The translations under genes were made by a program, and so were the position numbers. 64,000 nt of DNA from Arthrobacter rhizosphaerae. GTDB lineage: Bacteria > Actinomycetota > Actinomycetes > Actinomycetales > Micrococcaceae. Under the pieces are notes generated by a model. The model had not been told where the DNA came from. It ran no database searches and worked only from the letters and a program-made list of their open reading frames with translations. The DNA lies in assembly GCF_023062595.1 (NCBI RefSeq), contig NZ_JALLAN010000002.1, positions 314,099-378,098 of the forward strand, written 5' to 3'. This document shows positions 7,094-16,267 of the stretch, piece after piece; positions within the stretch are counted from its first letter, which is position 1; the number at the start of each line of letters is the position of its first letter.

Positions 7094-9250
7094 ATGGAGC
7101 TGAAAGATAGCCCAAAGCTGACTCTTGGTGCGGCCCTGGCAAGGGTCCTCGGATTTTTTGTGGTGAGCGGTCTGTGCGGTGTGCTTGCAGCGGGCTTTGT
7201 GGTGCCCGCAGTGGCCGTCACCGGGACGACGGTCACGAACTCCGTAGCCTTCTTCAACAACCTCCCGGGGGAGCTGAATGTAGACCCCCCCTCGCAATCC
7301 ACGAAGGTTGTGACTGCTGACGGTAAGCCCATTGCCACTTTCTATGCCGAGAACCGCGTGCGCGTCCCGTTGGATCAGATCTCGCCGCATATGAAGAATG
7401 CCGTTATTGCCATCGAGGACAGCCGCTTTTACAAGCACGCGGGCGTTGATCCTCAGGGCATTATGAGGGCGCTGAGTTCAAATCTGAGCAGCGGGGGGCG
7501 CCAGGGTGCGTCCACTATTACCCAGCAATATGTCACCAACGTCCTCAACGAATCCCGGCTGTCCGAGGGCAACACGGAAGAAATAGTGCTCAGCGGGCAA
7601 AAAACAATCGGCGACAAGCTGCGCGAGATGAAACTGGCCCTTGAACTCGAGAAGAAGTTCAACAAGGACCAGATCCTCGAGGGCTATCTCAACATAGTCT
7701 TCTTCAATGCCAATGCCTACGGGATTGAAGCGGCATCCCGGTACTTCTTCAGCACATCGGCAAAGGACCTGACATTGCCCCAGGCCGCGTTGCTCGCGGG
7801 GTTGGTCAACAGTCCCAGCTTCTACGACCCTTCGGTCTACCCGGAAAATGCACTGCAGCGGCGCAACCAGGTGCTGGGAAAAATGCTTGGGGAGGGGATG
7901 ATTCAGCAGGCAGACCATGACGCTGCAGTGGCTTCCGGCGTCGAACTTAAAATCACGCCGTCAAAGCAGGGGTGCGCAGGGGCAGAAATGGCGGTGTATT
8001 TCTGTGACTACGTCTCGCACCTGATCCTGAACGACCCTGCGTATGGCGCCGATATTTCCGAACGTGAACGGCACCTCTACCGGGGCGGACTCACCATCGT
8101 CACCACATTGGACAGCAGGTTGCAGGCACCCGCCCAGGCCCAGGTGGACTCCACAGCAGGGCCCAATCCTGACAAGTGGGGAGCAGCCCTGGTGACGGTC
8201 CAGCCCGGTACAGGCAGAATTCTGGCCATGGCCCAGAACACCGTTTTTCTTCCCCAGGAAGGCAAGTTTGACACCCAACTGAACTTCAACGTCGATTCCA
8301 AAGACGCCAACGGAGCTGACCTCAACGGGGCCGGCGGCTTCCAGCCCGGATCCACGATGAAGCCGTTCACGTTCGCCCAGTGGCTCAATGAAGGCAAATC
8401 GATGACGGCCGAGGTGGACGCCTCGCGGCGGACCTATCCCCTTAATTTCCCGTGGCGGTCCAGCTGCGGGAAGGTGCTCGGCGGCTACAGCACGGCTGAG
8501 AAGAATGCCGGCCTGGGCACGGCAGATGACTTGCAGAACGCCGATGAAGGGTACTACCGGAGAATGCCCATCAACTATGGGCTGTACAACTCCATCAACA
8601 CCGCGACGTTCGCGTCGGCCACCCAGCTGGACTTCTGCGGCATCCAAAAGATGGTGGATGCAGTGGGGATCCACAGCGGCCTGGATGGCGCCCAGGTTAA
8701 CATGCACCAACTGGGTAACCTCCTCGGAGCGATCGGGGTCGCCCCGCTCCATTTGGCCAATGCCTTCGCCACCTTCGCCAACGATGGAAAGTACTGCGCC
8801 CCGATCGCCATCCTGGATGTCACCGATCAAAGCGGACGAAAATTCCCGGCTCAATCAACCAGCTGCCGGGACGCCGTGAAACCCGACGTAGCGCGCGGCG
8901 TGAACGCAGTCCTGCAGGACGTTTTGAAGGTGGGGTCAGGCGTACACATCAATCCCAAGATCCACGACAAGGTTCCCACCGCTGCCAAGACCGGAACGTC
9001 CAACAACAACGGTGCCAGCTGGGTGGTCGGCTACACCTCAGGACTTTCCACTGCATCCTTCTTCGGAGACACCCTGGAAGGCCAAAGCCGGCCCGGCCAC
9101 AATCTCACGATCAACGGCAACTTCTATCAGCGGGTAGACGGCTACATGATCGCAGGCCCTCAATGGGTGAACTACATGCTCCAGGTAGCTGGACTCTACC
9201 CGGCGGTACCTTTCCCCGGCCCACCGGCATCAATGACGAAGAAGCCCTGA
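7094..9250 (+). CDS. Class A penicillin-binding protein (transglycosylase/transpeptidase)
   Basis: Bifunctional peptidoglycan synthase of 718 residues anchored by one N-terminal membrane helix (about residues 15-45). The GT51 transglycosylase domain (about 70-260) has IEDSRFYKHAGVD with the catalytic Glu and STITQQYVTN. The transpeptidase domain (about 370-660) has the active-site serine in PGSTMKPF, the SxN motif in YNSINTAT, and KTGTSNN. ATG 7094 has GGAGAG just upstream; the open frame before it is not protein-like. No PASTA domain is seen. The gene is convergent with the small membrane protein at 9294, and the stop lies in a 20-base tandem repeat. Confidence 0.93.
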   Translation: MELKDSPKLTLGAALARVLGFFVVSGLCGVLAAGFVVPAVAVTGTTVTNSVAFFNNLPGELNVDPPSQSTKVVTADGKPIATFYAENRVRVPLDQISPHMKNAVIAIEDSRFYKHAGVDPQGIMRALSSNLSSGGRQGASTITQQYVTNVLNESRLSEGNTEEIVLSGQKTIGDKLREMKLALELEKKFNKDQILEGYLNIVFFNANAYGIEAASRYFFSTSAKDLTLPQAALLAGLVNSPSFYDPSVYPENALQRRNQVLGKMLGEGMIQQADHDAAVASGVELKITPSKQGCAGAEMAVYFCDYVSHLILNDPAYGADISERERHLYRGGLTIVTTLDSRLQAPAQAQVDSTAGPNPDKWGAALVTVQPGTGRILAMAQNTVFLPQEGKFDTQLNFNVDSKDANGADLNGAGGFQPGSTMKPFTFAQWLNEGKSMTAEVDASRRTYPLNFPWRSSCGKVLGGYSTAEKNAGLGTADDLQNADEGYYRRMPINYGLYNSINTATFASATQLDFCGIQKMVDAVGIHSGLDGAQVNMHQLGNLLGAIGVAPLHLANAFATFANDGKYCAPIAILDVTDQSGRKFPAQSTSCRDAVKPDVARGVNAVLQDVLKVGSGVHINPKIHDKVPTAAKTGTSNNNGASWVVGYTSGLSTASFFGDTLEGQSRPGHNLTINGNFYQRVDGYMIAGPQWVNYMLQVAGLYPAVPFPGPPASMTKKP

Positions 9251-9299
9251 CAGCTACCCTCAATCCCTGACAGCTACCCTCAATCCCTGACAGCTACCC
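9245..9299. repeat. 20-base tandem repeat across two convergent stop codons
   Basis: The unit CCCTGACAGCTACCCTCAAT is present at 9245-9264, 9265-9284 and, as its first 15 bases, at 9285-9299. The TGA in copy one ends the penicillin-binding protein gene; the CTA in the last copy is the TAG stop of the opposite-strand gene. Copies are identical, which points to recent duplication. Confidence 0.95.
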
Positions 9300-9692
9300 A
9301 GCCGCCGGGGCCGGTACAAGCCGCGTCCCCGTCTGGTCCCGCAGCCAACGCGCCAGCTTCTTGCCTTTGCCCTTCCACCAGTTGTCTTCGTCCTTCTTGG
9401 CGTGAAGACGGAAGACCAGGGCCATCATGATGAACGTCCCGAACGCCACGTCCATCCACGCCCAGAAGGCCGCATCCATCAGGACGCCCACAGCGGTGAC
9501 CAGAATCGACGGCAAGGCCAGGGTTCGGAAAACTGTGTTGGCTACATACCTCCCATGAGATCCTGGCAACGAGAGCATGCTCACCAGATCAAAGCACAGG
9601 CAAACCACCACCATGGTCTGTCCGAGGACCAACAGGATCATCCCGGGCAGACTTGTTCCGAAGGAAGCAAGGGCCAGCAGCCCGGAATTCAT
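9294..9692 (-). CDS. Small membrane protein, function unknown
   Basis: A 132-residue protein with about three to four hydrophobic helices between residues 5 and 95 and a basic C-terminal tail (KKDEDNWWKGKGKKLARWL). No family was recognised. It is convergent with the penicillin-binding protein gene, and its stop lies in the last copy of the 20-base tandem repeat, so the stop could have been brought in by the duplication. Start ATG 9692; the upstream frame is on another phase. Membrane location is supported by hydrophobicity only. Confidence 0.6.
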   Translation of the reverse strand: MNSGLLALASFGTSLPGMILLVLGQTMVVVCLCFDLVSMLSLPGSHGRYVANTVFRTLALPSILVTAVGVLMDAAFWAWMDVAFGTFIMMALVFRLHAKKDEDNWWKGKGKKLARWLRDQTGTRLVPAPAAG

Positions 9693-9874
9693 GGCGTGAC
9701 CCTGGCTTTGGGGTCTGCGATCGGATCCATTGGGACTCCTCGATAATGTGACCGTGGCCGCCGGGTTTCCTGCGGCTATGGACCCCAGAATGGCCGGACA
9801 ACATCAAAAATCCCCTCAATTTCGCAAAAAATCACCTCAAGTTCCGGGCGGGCGGATGTTGGGGCACTCAACCC

Positions 9875-11020
9875 CTAAGGCATCCGACTGGGCTCAAGTG
9901 CTAACGCAGCCCGAACCGTGGGCCACGACCGCAGAATCTGCAGGACGTCGGGATTGCGCTCGGACGTGAGGCATTGGGCGTACGACTCCTCCAGGAGCGC
10001 GTCCACCATGATCCTCTTGCCGCTGGATGCACTCAGCACTGCGGATTCCACCATGGCCAGGCTCATGATGTTCTGGTGCACCTGCCCCATGGGCGCTGCC
10101 CCTGTCCGGAGCGATGACACGAAGTCCGCAAGTGCGCCCGCTATCTCCTGGCCTGGATCTTCACTCTCCAGTCCGGCGTCAGATTCAAGAAGCTCGACGG
10201 CGGTCTCCACCTCCGGTTCGTTGTCGCCGTCCCAGATCACCGACCCATGCTCACCGCTGATCCGCCACGCGCCATTCCAGGACGTCTCAAGGCCGGGGCT
10301 GCACCAGCTGCCGGTGAACACGAACCGCTCTCCGCCGGACATCTCGAAGATGGCCGTTGCCCCGGCATCGCCCCGGTACCAGCTCCAGGATGGGTTGTAC
10401 TCCTCGCAGAAAACGGAGACCGGATCGGCGTCGAGCAGGAAACGCGCCATGTCGAATTGGTGGATGGCCATGTCCAGCAGGAGCGGATGCTCCATGGCGT
10501 CACGGAATCCGCCGAAACGGGGGGCCTTGAAGAAGTCAGCCGACACAATACCCACATTCCCGATCGTGGAGGCGAGGCGCTTTGCTGCAAAAAGCTGCCG
10601 GTTGTAGCGCCGGGACTGGCTCACCATGAAGAGCTGCCCGGAAAGCTCGGCAGCGGCCGCGAGGGACATCCCCTGGGCCAGCGTGGAAGCCACCGGCTTC
10701 TCGCCCAGCACCGGAAGCCCTGCTGCCAGCGCTTCCGTAGTGACCGGGTGGTGCGCGGCCGGGACGGTGACGTTGATGACGGCTTGTGCGCCGACGTCGG
10801 CCGCCAACCTGGCCGTGCCCGTGCCCACCGGAACAGGGCGGCCTACTGCCGCTGCGCCGGCACTGGCAGCGCCAAGGTCAAGGTCAACGATGCCGGCGAG
10901 CTCGACGAGAGGGGACTCCTCCACGGTGTGCAGCCATGCGCGCCCCATGCCGCCGGCGCCGACGACGACGACGCGCAGGGGAGTCCCGTCGTCGGGGATG
11001 GTTGCAAAAGTGTTACTCAC
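9875..11020 (-). CDS. ThuB-like Gfo/Idh/MocA oxidoreductase
   Basis: NAD(P)-dependent sugar oxidoreductase of 381 residues. The N-terminal Rossmann fold has [10 protein letters not shown] near residue 22 and the family Lys in EKPVA near residue 98; the C-terminal alpha/beta domain follows ([11 protein letters not shown] near residue 190 carries the expected Asp/His). In rhizobial trehalose operons the analogous ThuB acts with ThuA to form or process 3-keto sugars. Here it overlaps ThuA by four bases (ATGA), which implies translational coupling and the same pathway. It is the last gene of the leftward cluster. Family is certain; the substrate (trehalose or another alpha-glucoside) is inferred from neighbours. 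Confidence 0.85.
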   Translation of the reverse strand: MSNTFATIPDDGTPLRVVVVGAGGMGRAWLHTVEESPLVELAGIVDLDLGAASAGAAAVGRPVPVGTGTARLAADVGAQAVINVTVPAAHHPVTTEALAAGLPVLGEKPVASTLAQGMSLAAAAELSGQLFMVSQSRRYNRQLFAAKRLASTIGNVGIVSADFFKAPRFGGFRDAMEHPLLLDMAIHQFDMARFLLDADPVSVFCEEYNPSWSWYRGDAGATAIFEMSGGERFVFTGSWCSPGLETSWNGAWRISGEHGSVIWDGDNEPEVETAVELLESDAGLESEDPGQEIAGALADFVSSLRTGAAPMGQVHQNIMSLAMVESAVLSASSGKRIMVDALLEESYAQCLTSERNPDVLQILRSWPTVRAALALEPSRMP

Positions 11021-11811
11021 GCCCGGGCTCCCTGGTAGCTCTTGCCGTTGAAGAAATCATTGGTTTCGTAGCGGAGCAGTTCCGGGTACGCACGCTCCGG
11101 ACGGTCGGTAAGTGCCCACTCGACGGCATTGGAGATCACGCGGCGGATGTCCTTGTGGTGGTACACGGGGTAGTCCTGGTCCCCGGGGCTGAAGTAAAAG
11201 ATTTTGCCGTGGCCACGGCGGAAGGTGCAGCCGGAGCGGAACACTTCCCCACCGCTGAAGGAGCTGATAAAAACGAGCTCCTCCGGGGTGGGGATGTCAA
11301 AGAACTCGCCGTACATCTCCTGCTCGTCTATCACAATAGGGTGCGGCACTCCCTTGGCAATGGGGTGGGTAGGATCCACCGTCCACACTAGTTCCCGGTC
11401 CTGTTCGGAGCGCCAGCGCAGGGTGCAGGAGGTGCCCATGAGCTTGGTGAAGATCTTGGACCAGTGGCCCGAATGCAGAACGATCAGGCCCATGCCGGAG
11501 AGGACATGGCGATGCACCCGCTCAACAACTTCATCGCTGACATCGCCGTGGGACATATGGCCCCACCAGGTCAGGACGTCGGTGTTGGCGAGGACCTCCT
11601 CCGTGAGGCCGTGTTCGGGATCATCGAGGGTGGCTGTGCGGACGGAGACCCTGCTGCCGAGGTTCTCCTCAATGCCTTCCTTGACGGCGCCGTGCATACC
11701 TTGGGGGTACAGGCGGGCCACGAGTTCGTCGTGCTTCTCGTGCTGGTTTTCGCTCCATACAGTGACGCGGATTCGCGGCGTTGCTTCAGCGGCATTGGCG
11801 CTGGTGGTCAT
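11017..11811 (-). CDS. thuA: ThuA-domain protein
   Basis: A 264-residue member of the ThuA-like family, a glutamine-amidotransferase-like fold used in trehalose and other disaccharide utilisation. It has [11 protein letters not shown] at the N-terminus, WWGHMSHGD near residue 85, and [10 protein letters not shown] near residue 113. The start ATG 11811 has AGGAGAG (11815-11821) close upstream. The SD lies five bases from a GGTTTT repeat tract that fills the gap from the permease gene. Downstream it overlaps the oxidoreductase gene by four bases. Role in 3-keto-trehalose formation follows from the family and the operon and is not shown by sequence alone. Confidence 0.85.
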   Translation of the reverse strand: MTTSANAAEATPRIRVTVWSENQHEKHDELVARLYPQGMHGAVKEGIEENLGSRVSVRTATLDDPEHGLTEEVLANTDVLTWWGHMSHGDVSDEVVERVHRHVLSGMGLIVLHSGHWSKIFTKLMGTSCTLRWRSEQDRELVWTVDPTHPIAKGVPHPIVIDEQEMYGEFFDIPTPEELVFISSFSGGEVFRSGCTFRRGHGKIFYFSPGDQDYPVYHHKDIRRVISNAVEWALTDRPERAYPELLRYETNDFFNGKSYQGARA

Positions 11812-11826
11812 GGTCTCTCCTGGATT

Positions 11827-11880
11827 GGTTTTGGTTTTGGTTTTGGTTTTGGTTTTGGTTTTGGTTTTGGTTTTGGTTTG
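11827..11880. repeat. (GGTTTT)8 hexanucleotide tract
   Basis: Eight perfect GGTTTT units occupy 11827-11874, followed by GGTTTG twice and three decayed units up to the permease stop at 11901. In the leftward transcript this is an AAAACC repeat placed between the permease stop codon and the thuA ribosome site, ending five bases before the Shine-Dalgarno sequence. It is strikingly AT-rich for this genome. Confidence 0.97.
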
Positions 11881-11900
11881 GGTTTGGATTCGGCTTCGGT

Positions 11901-12761
11901 TTACTTGACAGCTCCGCTGGATGTGCCCGCAGCGATGTACTTCTGCGCCGCAACGAGCAGGATGATCGCAGGAATGGAGGCCAGGACGGCGGTTGCCATC
12001 ACGGAACTCCAGTCGTTCACGTAGGCGCCGATGTACTGGAAGATGCCCAAGGTGACCGGCCGCACTGCCTCAGTGGTTGTCAGCGTCAGGGCGAAGAGGA
12101 AATCGCTCCACGCGAACAGAAAGGTAAAGAGTCCTGCGGTAATCAGTGAATTGCGGCTTAGGGGAATGACGATGGCGAAGAACGCCCGCAGATGTCCGGC
12201 GCCGTCCACCTTTGCCGCTTCGATCACCGATGAAGGCAGGCCATTCATGAACGCCCGGATGATCAGGATGGCGAAAGGGATTCCGTGAGCCGAATCCGCC
12301 AGGATCAATCCGGGGATCGAGTTCAGTAATCCCAGATCGTTGTAGGCCGTGTAGAGCGCGTTGGCTACCACAATCCCGGGGATCATTTGGCTGATCAGGA
12401 TGGCGAACAGCACAACTCCGGCGCCTTTGACCTTAAAGTAGGCCAGGGCGTAGGCAGCGGGCGCGGCGATTGCCAGGCTGAGCAGCACACTGCCGAGGGA
12501 GATGACCAGGCTCGTCACCAGATTGGGTCCTTGCTCACTGATGGCCGTGGCATAGCCCGTGAAATCAGGGTTTAAGGGCAGCCAGGTTGTGTCCACCGTG
12601 GCCCCGTTCGGCTGCAAGGATGCGTTGATCATCCAGTACACAGGGAAGAGCATGATGGCCAGGAACAGGATGGCCAGGGCTGTGTGCCCCCAGTTCCTGG
12701 GCTCGGCCTTCCTCGGGTTCCGCCGGGTCTGGATTTGCTGGGTCATAGTGCTCTCACTCAT
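11901..12761 (-). CDS. Sugar ABC transporter permease (MalG-like)
   Basis: Inner-membrane permease of about 286 residues with six predicted helices and the binding-protein-dependent transport EAA-type loop ([20 protein letters not shown] near residue 195) that contacts the ATPase. The start is taken at ATG 12761, overlapping the end of the first permease gene by eight bases; ATG 12746 is the alternative. It is the MalG/ThuG-type partner of the permease at 12754. No ATPase gene lies in the cluster, as is usual in actinobacteria that share one MsiK-type ATPase among sugar importers. Confidence 0.88.
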   Translation of the reverse strand: MSESTMTQQIQTRRNPRKAEPRNWGHTALAILFLAIMLFPVYWMINASLQPNGATVDTTWLPLNPDFTGYATAISEQGPNLVTSLVISLGSVLLSLAIAAPAAYALAYFKVKGAGVVLFAILISQMIPGIVVANALYTAYNDLGLLNSIPGLILADSAHGIPFAILIIRAFMNGLPSSVIEAAKVDGAGHLRAFFAIVIPLSRNSLITAGLFTFLFAWSDFLFALTLTTTEAVRPVTLGIFQYIGAYVNDWSSVMATAVLASIPAIILLVAAQKYIAAGTSSGAVK

Positions 12762-13734
12762 CGACTGCCCGCCTGCTCGCCCGGAGGTATAGGACCGCAA
12801 ATACCAGGGAGATGATCACCAGGACGTTCCCCAGTGCCGCACCTTCGCCGAACTTGAACTCCTGGAAGGACAAGGCATAGGACTGCGTGGCAATGGTTTG
12901 AGTCGAGTTTGCTGGACCGCCATTGGTCAGACCCAGGATGATATCCAGCACCTTGAGGGTGTAGACGACGCCGAGCACAAGGACCACGCTGACCACAGGC
13001 TTGAGCATGGGCCAGGTGATGTAGCGGAAGGCCTTCCAGCCCGTGGCTCCGTCGAGGGAACCCGCTTCATAAAGTTCATCCGGAATTTCCTGCAGGCCGC
13101 CGTAGAGGATGGTCAGGTTGAACGGAATACCGATCCAGATGTTTACGCCGACGACGGCGATCAGCGCCAACGATGTGCTGGTCAGCCACGGAACCCCTGT
13201 TTCGATGATGTTCAGGTCTCCAAGGAAGCGGTTCAGCGCGCCGCTGTCCTTGTCCAGGATCCAGCGCCAAACGGCACTGGACACTATCAGCGGCAGCAGC
13301 CACGGGAGCAGGAGAAGTGAGCGGAGGATTCCGTTGAGTGGAAATTTGCGCTGAAAAAAGATGGCCAGGGCAAGGCCGATCACGAATTGCCCCAGGATGG
13401 AGCCGATGGTGAACAACGCCGTGTTCAGGAGGGACGTTGAGAACAATGACGACGACAGCACAGTGACGTAGTTCTGCACGCCCACCCAAGGGGCTTCTCC
13501 GGTGAAGAACGTTGCCGTGGTGTAGTCCTGGAAGCTCATGATCACGTTCTTGACCACGGGGTAGCCAAAGAACAAGGCCATGTACACAACGGCCGGCACC
13601 AGAAAGAGCCACTGGAAGAGGCGTTCTTTTCGATGGCGGTTGCGCCGGCGTGGAACCAGGGGCGCTTGGTCCACCCCCGGCTTTTGCTGCGTGGTTTGCG
13701 CCTTCGAAGGCGACAAGTCAGCTGCTAATGACAT
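12754..13734 (-). CDS. Sugar ABC transporter permease (MalF-like)
   Basis: Inner-membrane permease of 326 residues with a basic N-terminal tail (residues 30-40, RRRNRHRKERLF) and about six helices. The ATPase-contact loop is ELYEAGSLDGATGWKAFRYI near residue 220. GAGGAAG lies three bases before the ATG at 13734. It starts 10 bases after the binding-protein gene and overlaps the second permease gene, so the three genes form one operon importing a disaccharide or oligosaccharide, probably trehalose or a related alpha-glucoside. Confidence 0.9.
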   Translation of the reverse strand: MSLAADLSPSKAQTTQQKPGVDQAPLVPRRRNRHRKERLFQWLFLVPAVVYMALFFGYPVVKNVIMSFQDYTTATFFTGEAPWVGVQNYVTVLSSSLFSTSLLNTALFTIGSILGQFVIGLALAIFFQRKFPLNGILRSLLLLPWLLPLIVSSAVWRWILDKDSGALNRFLGDLNIIETGVPWLTSTSLALIAVVGVNIWIGIPFNLTILYGGLQEIPDELYEAGSLDGATGWKAFRYITWPMLKPVVSVVLVLGVVYTLKVLDIILGLTNGGPANSTQTIATQSYALSFQEFKFGEGAALGNVLVIISLVFAVLYLRASRRAVDE

Positions 13735-13743
13735 GACTTCCTC

Positions 13744-14979
13744 TTACTGGCCCTGGGCTTGCTTCAGTGCATCAGCCGGTGAGGCGCTTCCGGTCAGCGC
13801 CGCCTGGATCGCGGTGTAGATCTTGGTTGCCTGTGCTGGCCATCCGTCACCGAGCTGGCCGGTACGTGCCCGTGCTGTCTTGACGAGTTCAGTGAACGTC
13901 GCGAGCTTGGGGTTTTCCTTGGCGAAGGTCTCCGCCAGGGAGGTCTTGGACGGAATGGTGTTCCTGGCCTTGGCCATGGACATCTGGTTTTTGTCGTTGT
14001 TCAAGCACGAAACGATCTCCGCGGCTTTGGCCTGGCGTGCCTTATTGCCAGTTTGGGGAACAGTCCAGACTTCCCCGCCCAGCGGAGCCACCGCCGTCTG
14101 GCTGGCCTCGCGGACCGGGATCTTCACGACGCCGTACTGCAGCGAGGGCTGCTTGCTGAGCGCGGGGATCTGCCACGGTCCGTTGACCATCATCGCTGCT
14201 TTCCCTGCCAGGAACTGATCGTTGACGTCGGCCTGGGTCCAGTTGAGGGCCGATGAGGAGACTGAGCCATCCTTCACCAGATCCGTCCACAGCTGCAATG
14301 CCTCGGCAGTCTCCGGGGTGTTGATGTTTTTCTCGTCGCCGCCGTTGGACCACATCACGGGAAGGAATTGCCAGGTGCCCTCGTAGGTGGGATTGGCGTT
14401 GAACGCCAGGCCGTATTGGTCTCCGTCTGTCAGCTTGGCCGCTGCCGCTTCCAGTTCATCCCACGTTGTTGGGGGAGTGACGCCGGCCTTTGCGAGGATG
14501 TCCTTGTTGTAGAACAGGGCAATGGTGTTGACGGTGGGGGCGAGGCCATAGACCTTGTCCTTGTACGTTCCCGCGCTCAAGACGCCCGGAGCGAAGTCTT
14601 CAGTGCTTACCTTGAAGTCTGATAACGGCGCCAGGGCGCCCGTTGCGGCGATCTGCTGCAGATCGGGGTTGTCCAGCATCAGGACGTCGGGCAGCGTTTT
14701 CGAGGATGACTGCTGGAGGACCTTGGAGATCAGTGATTTGCCGGGCACAGTTTCCCGCTTGAGCGTGACGCCTGCCTCCGCGGCGCAACTGTTCAGGGCA
14801 TCGCCGATGAACGACTTGTCCGGCTCGTTGTTGTAGTAGTCCATCACCGAGATCTCTGAGACGTTCTCAGAACCCGCGGAGCCAGACGGAGCCCCGCAGC
14901 CGGCGAGCAAGATCGGAAGACCCACAAGTGCGGTGACGGCGGTAGCGAGGGCCCGGTTTCCAGGGAATGCTGACTTCAT
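13744..14979 (-). CDS. Sugar-binding lipoprotein of ABC importer
   Basis: Extracellular solute-binding protein of the CUT1 (MalE-like) type, 411 residues. A signal peptide ends in the lipobox LLAGCG (Cys near residue 28), which anchors it to the outer face of the membrane. The body has the usual MalE-type features (NTIALFYNKDIL, PPTTWDELEAAA, AAMMVNGPWQIP). ATG 14979 is chosen over upstream starts because AAAGGA lies seven bases before it and the signal peptide begins there. It is the first gene of the transport operon; the LacI operator lies about 85 bases upstream. Ligand inferred as trehalose or an alpha-glucoside. Confidence 0.9.
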   Translation of the reverse strand: MKSAFPGNRALATAVTALVGLPILLAGCGAPSGSAGSENVSEISVMDYYNNEPDKSFIGDALNSCAAEAGVTLKRETVPGKSLISKVLQQSSSKTLPDVLMLDNPDLQQIAATGALAPLSDFKVSTEDFAPGVLSAGTYKDKVYGLAPTVNTIALFYNKDILAKAGVTPPTTWDELEAAAAKLTDGDQYGLAFNANPTYEGTWQFLPVMWSNGGDEKNINTPETAEALQLWTDLVKDGSVSSSALNWTQADVNDQFLAGKAAMMVNGPWQIPALSKQPSLQYGVVKIPVREASQTAVAPLGGEVWTVPQTGNKARQAKAAEIVSCLNNDKNQMSMAKARNTIPSKTSLAETFAKENPKLATFTELVKTARARTGQLGDGWPAQATKIYTAIQAALTGSASPADALKQAQGQ

Positions 14980-15064
14980 TGTCTGTCCTTTTGAGAGTGG
15001 TGCTCCCGGGGAATTCCCTCGGGAGGAAGAGGAATCTGTCATTCGTTCTGCATTTGGCTGTTCG

Positions 15065-15078
15065 TCGATGCGTATCGA
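15065..15078. promoter_or_regulatory. LacI operator before sugar importer operon
   Basis: TCGATGCGTATCGA is the exact reverse complement of TCGATACGCATCGA, found before the lacI gene at 16210-16223. The outer halves TCGAT/ATCGA are palindromic. Its location 86 bases upstream of the binding-protein start fits repression of the importer operon. Confidence 0.8.
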
Positions 15079-15122
15079 TGATGCGCCAAACGCTATGGCT
15101 GTTGAGATAGCGGGGAAAAGGC

Positions 15123-16151
15123 CTAGCTGGCTTTGGCTTGGTCGGGACGGATGACGCTGGATCTGTGGGTGATCGTGGCGGGCACCAGTTCCAGGGATTC
15201 GTGAGGTCCTTCCGAACCGGATTCGAGCAGACCACAGATAATCTCCACCGCCCGGCGTGATACTTCACGGGGGCGGAGGTCAATGGTTGACAAGGGTACG
15301 GGATAGAGTTCCGCCATGCCCGGTGATGCGCTGCCGATGACGGAAACGTTGGTGCCTGGCGTCAACCCGCGGGCGGAGAGAGTCCGGAGCAGAATCTCCT
15401 GCACGATCCCCTCCGGGGCGATGAAAGCTGGCTGCCCCTTGGTCTGGGCCAGTACCTCATCCACCGACTTGGAAATGGTGCCCAGGTCCGTTCCGCCAAC
15501 CACATGGAGCAGCTTCACTCCAAGCTCTTTCGCTGCTTGGTTGGTGCCCCGCACGAAGCGCTCGACGTAGTTGACCTGACGTTCCACAACCTCAGGCTGC
15601 CACGCGATGACGCCTATTGTGGAATGTCCTGCTGCCGCGAGATCGTTGACTGCCAATTGCCCTGCCAGTTCAAAGTCGGCATCGATGCAGACCAAGTCAG
15701 AAGGATCTCGTGGAATTCCGATGAGTACCACTGGAACCTTCAAGGAGCGGGCGATAGGGAGTCGCTCGTCTTCTCCCGCCACCTGCATCAGGATCAGCCC
15801 GTCACAGATTTGCTGCCCGACGACGCGGCGGAGCCCGTTTGCGCCCTCGTCTTCCGTCACCAGCAGGATGTCGTGGTCGTGCTTTCTGGCAGTTGACGCG
15901 ATGGACGAGACAAATTCCATGAGGGATGCCATGTGCAGTTCCGGAATGAAGGGAATGACCAGGCCGATGACGTGGGTGCGGCGGCTCGCCAGTGCGCGGG
16001 CTCCGGCGTTGGGGTGGTAGGTGAGCTGTTCAATTGCAGCCTCAACCTTTTTTCTTGTCTTTTCCGAAATAGGACGTTTACCGCTCAGTACGTATGACAC
16101 GGTACTTTGGGCTACTCCGGCGGCGAGGGCAACGTCCTTGCTGGTTGGCAT
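15123..16151 (-). CDS. LacI-family repressor of the alpha-glucoside cluster
   Basis: DNA-binding regulator of 342 residues. The LacI helix-turn-helix is at residues 1-50 (KDVALAAGVAQSTVSYVLSG), with the hinge helix at about 50-60 (NAGARALASRRTH), then a periplasmic-binding-like sensor domain. ATG 16151 has AGGGGAGGGG upstream and starts directly at the HTH. Copies of the same 14-base operator lie before this gene and before the importer operon, so it probably represses both and responds to an imported sugar. The gene stands between the GH13 and binding-protein genes, all on the same strand. Confidence 0.93.
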   Translation of the reverse strand: MPTSKDVALAAGVAQSTVSYVLSGKRPISEKTRKKVEAAIEQLTYHPNAGARALASRRTHVIGLVIPFIPELHMASLMEFVSSIASTARKHDHDILLVTEDEGANGLRRVVGQQICDGLILMQVAGEDERLPIARSLKVPVVLIGIPRDPSDLVCIDADFELAGQLAVNDLAAAGHSTIGVIAWQPEVVERQVNYVERFVRGTNQAAKELGVKLLHVVGGTDLGTISKSVDEVLAQTKGQPAFIAPEGIVQEILLRTLSARGLTPGTNVSVIGSASPGMAELYPVPLSTIDLRPREVSRRAVEIICGLLESGSEGPHESLELVPATITHRSSVIRPDQAKAS

Positions 16152-16196
16152 GGATTCTGTCCCCTCCCCTTGTCGATCTTCCGGTAAAACACGCCG

Positions 16197-16223
16197 TCGA
16201 TACGCTTCGTCGATACGCATCGA
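16197..16223. promoter_or_regulatory. Overlapping LacI operators before lacI
   Basis: A full site TCGATACGCATCGA lies at 16210-16223. Directly before it, TCGATACGCTTCG at 16197-16209 repeats the left part, so two sites sit in tandem 13 bases apart, 46-72 bases upstream of the lacI start. This suggests autoregulation with cooperative binding. Confidence 0.8.
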
Positions 16224-16267
16224 GAAAGATTATGGCACGCATCACTTAAGCAACGCAATGGCCAATT

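Noticed and set aside
7478..8854. Two long minus-strand frames under the penicillin-binding protein gene
   Set aside because: Antisense shadows; the plus-strand gene has all catalytic motifs in order.
11781..12149. Plus-strand frame with a Phe-Trp repeat
   Set aside because: The repeat is only the GGTTTT tract translated; the rest is antisense to the permease and ThuA genes.
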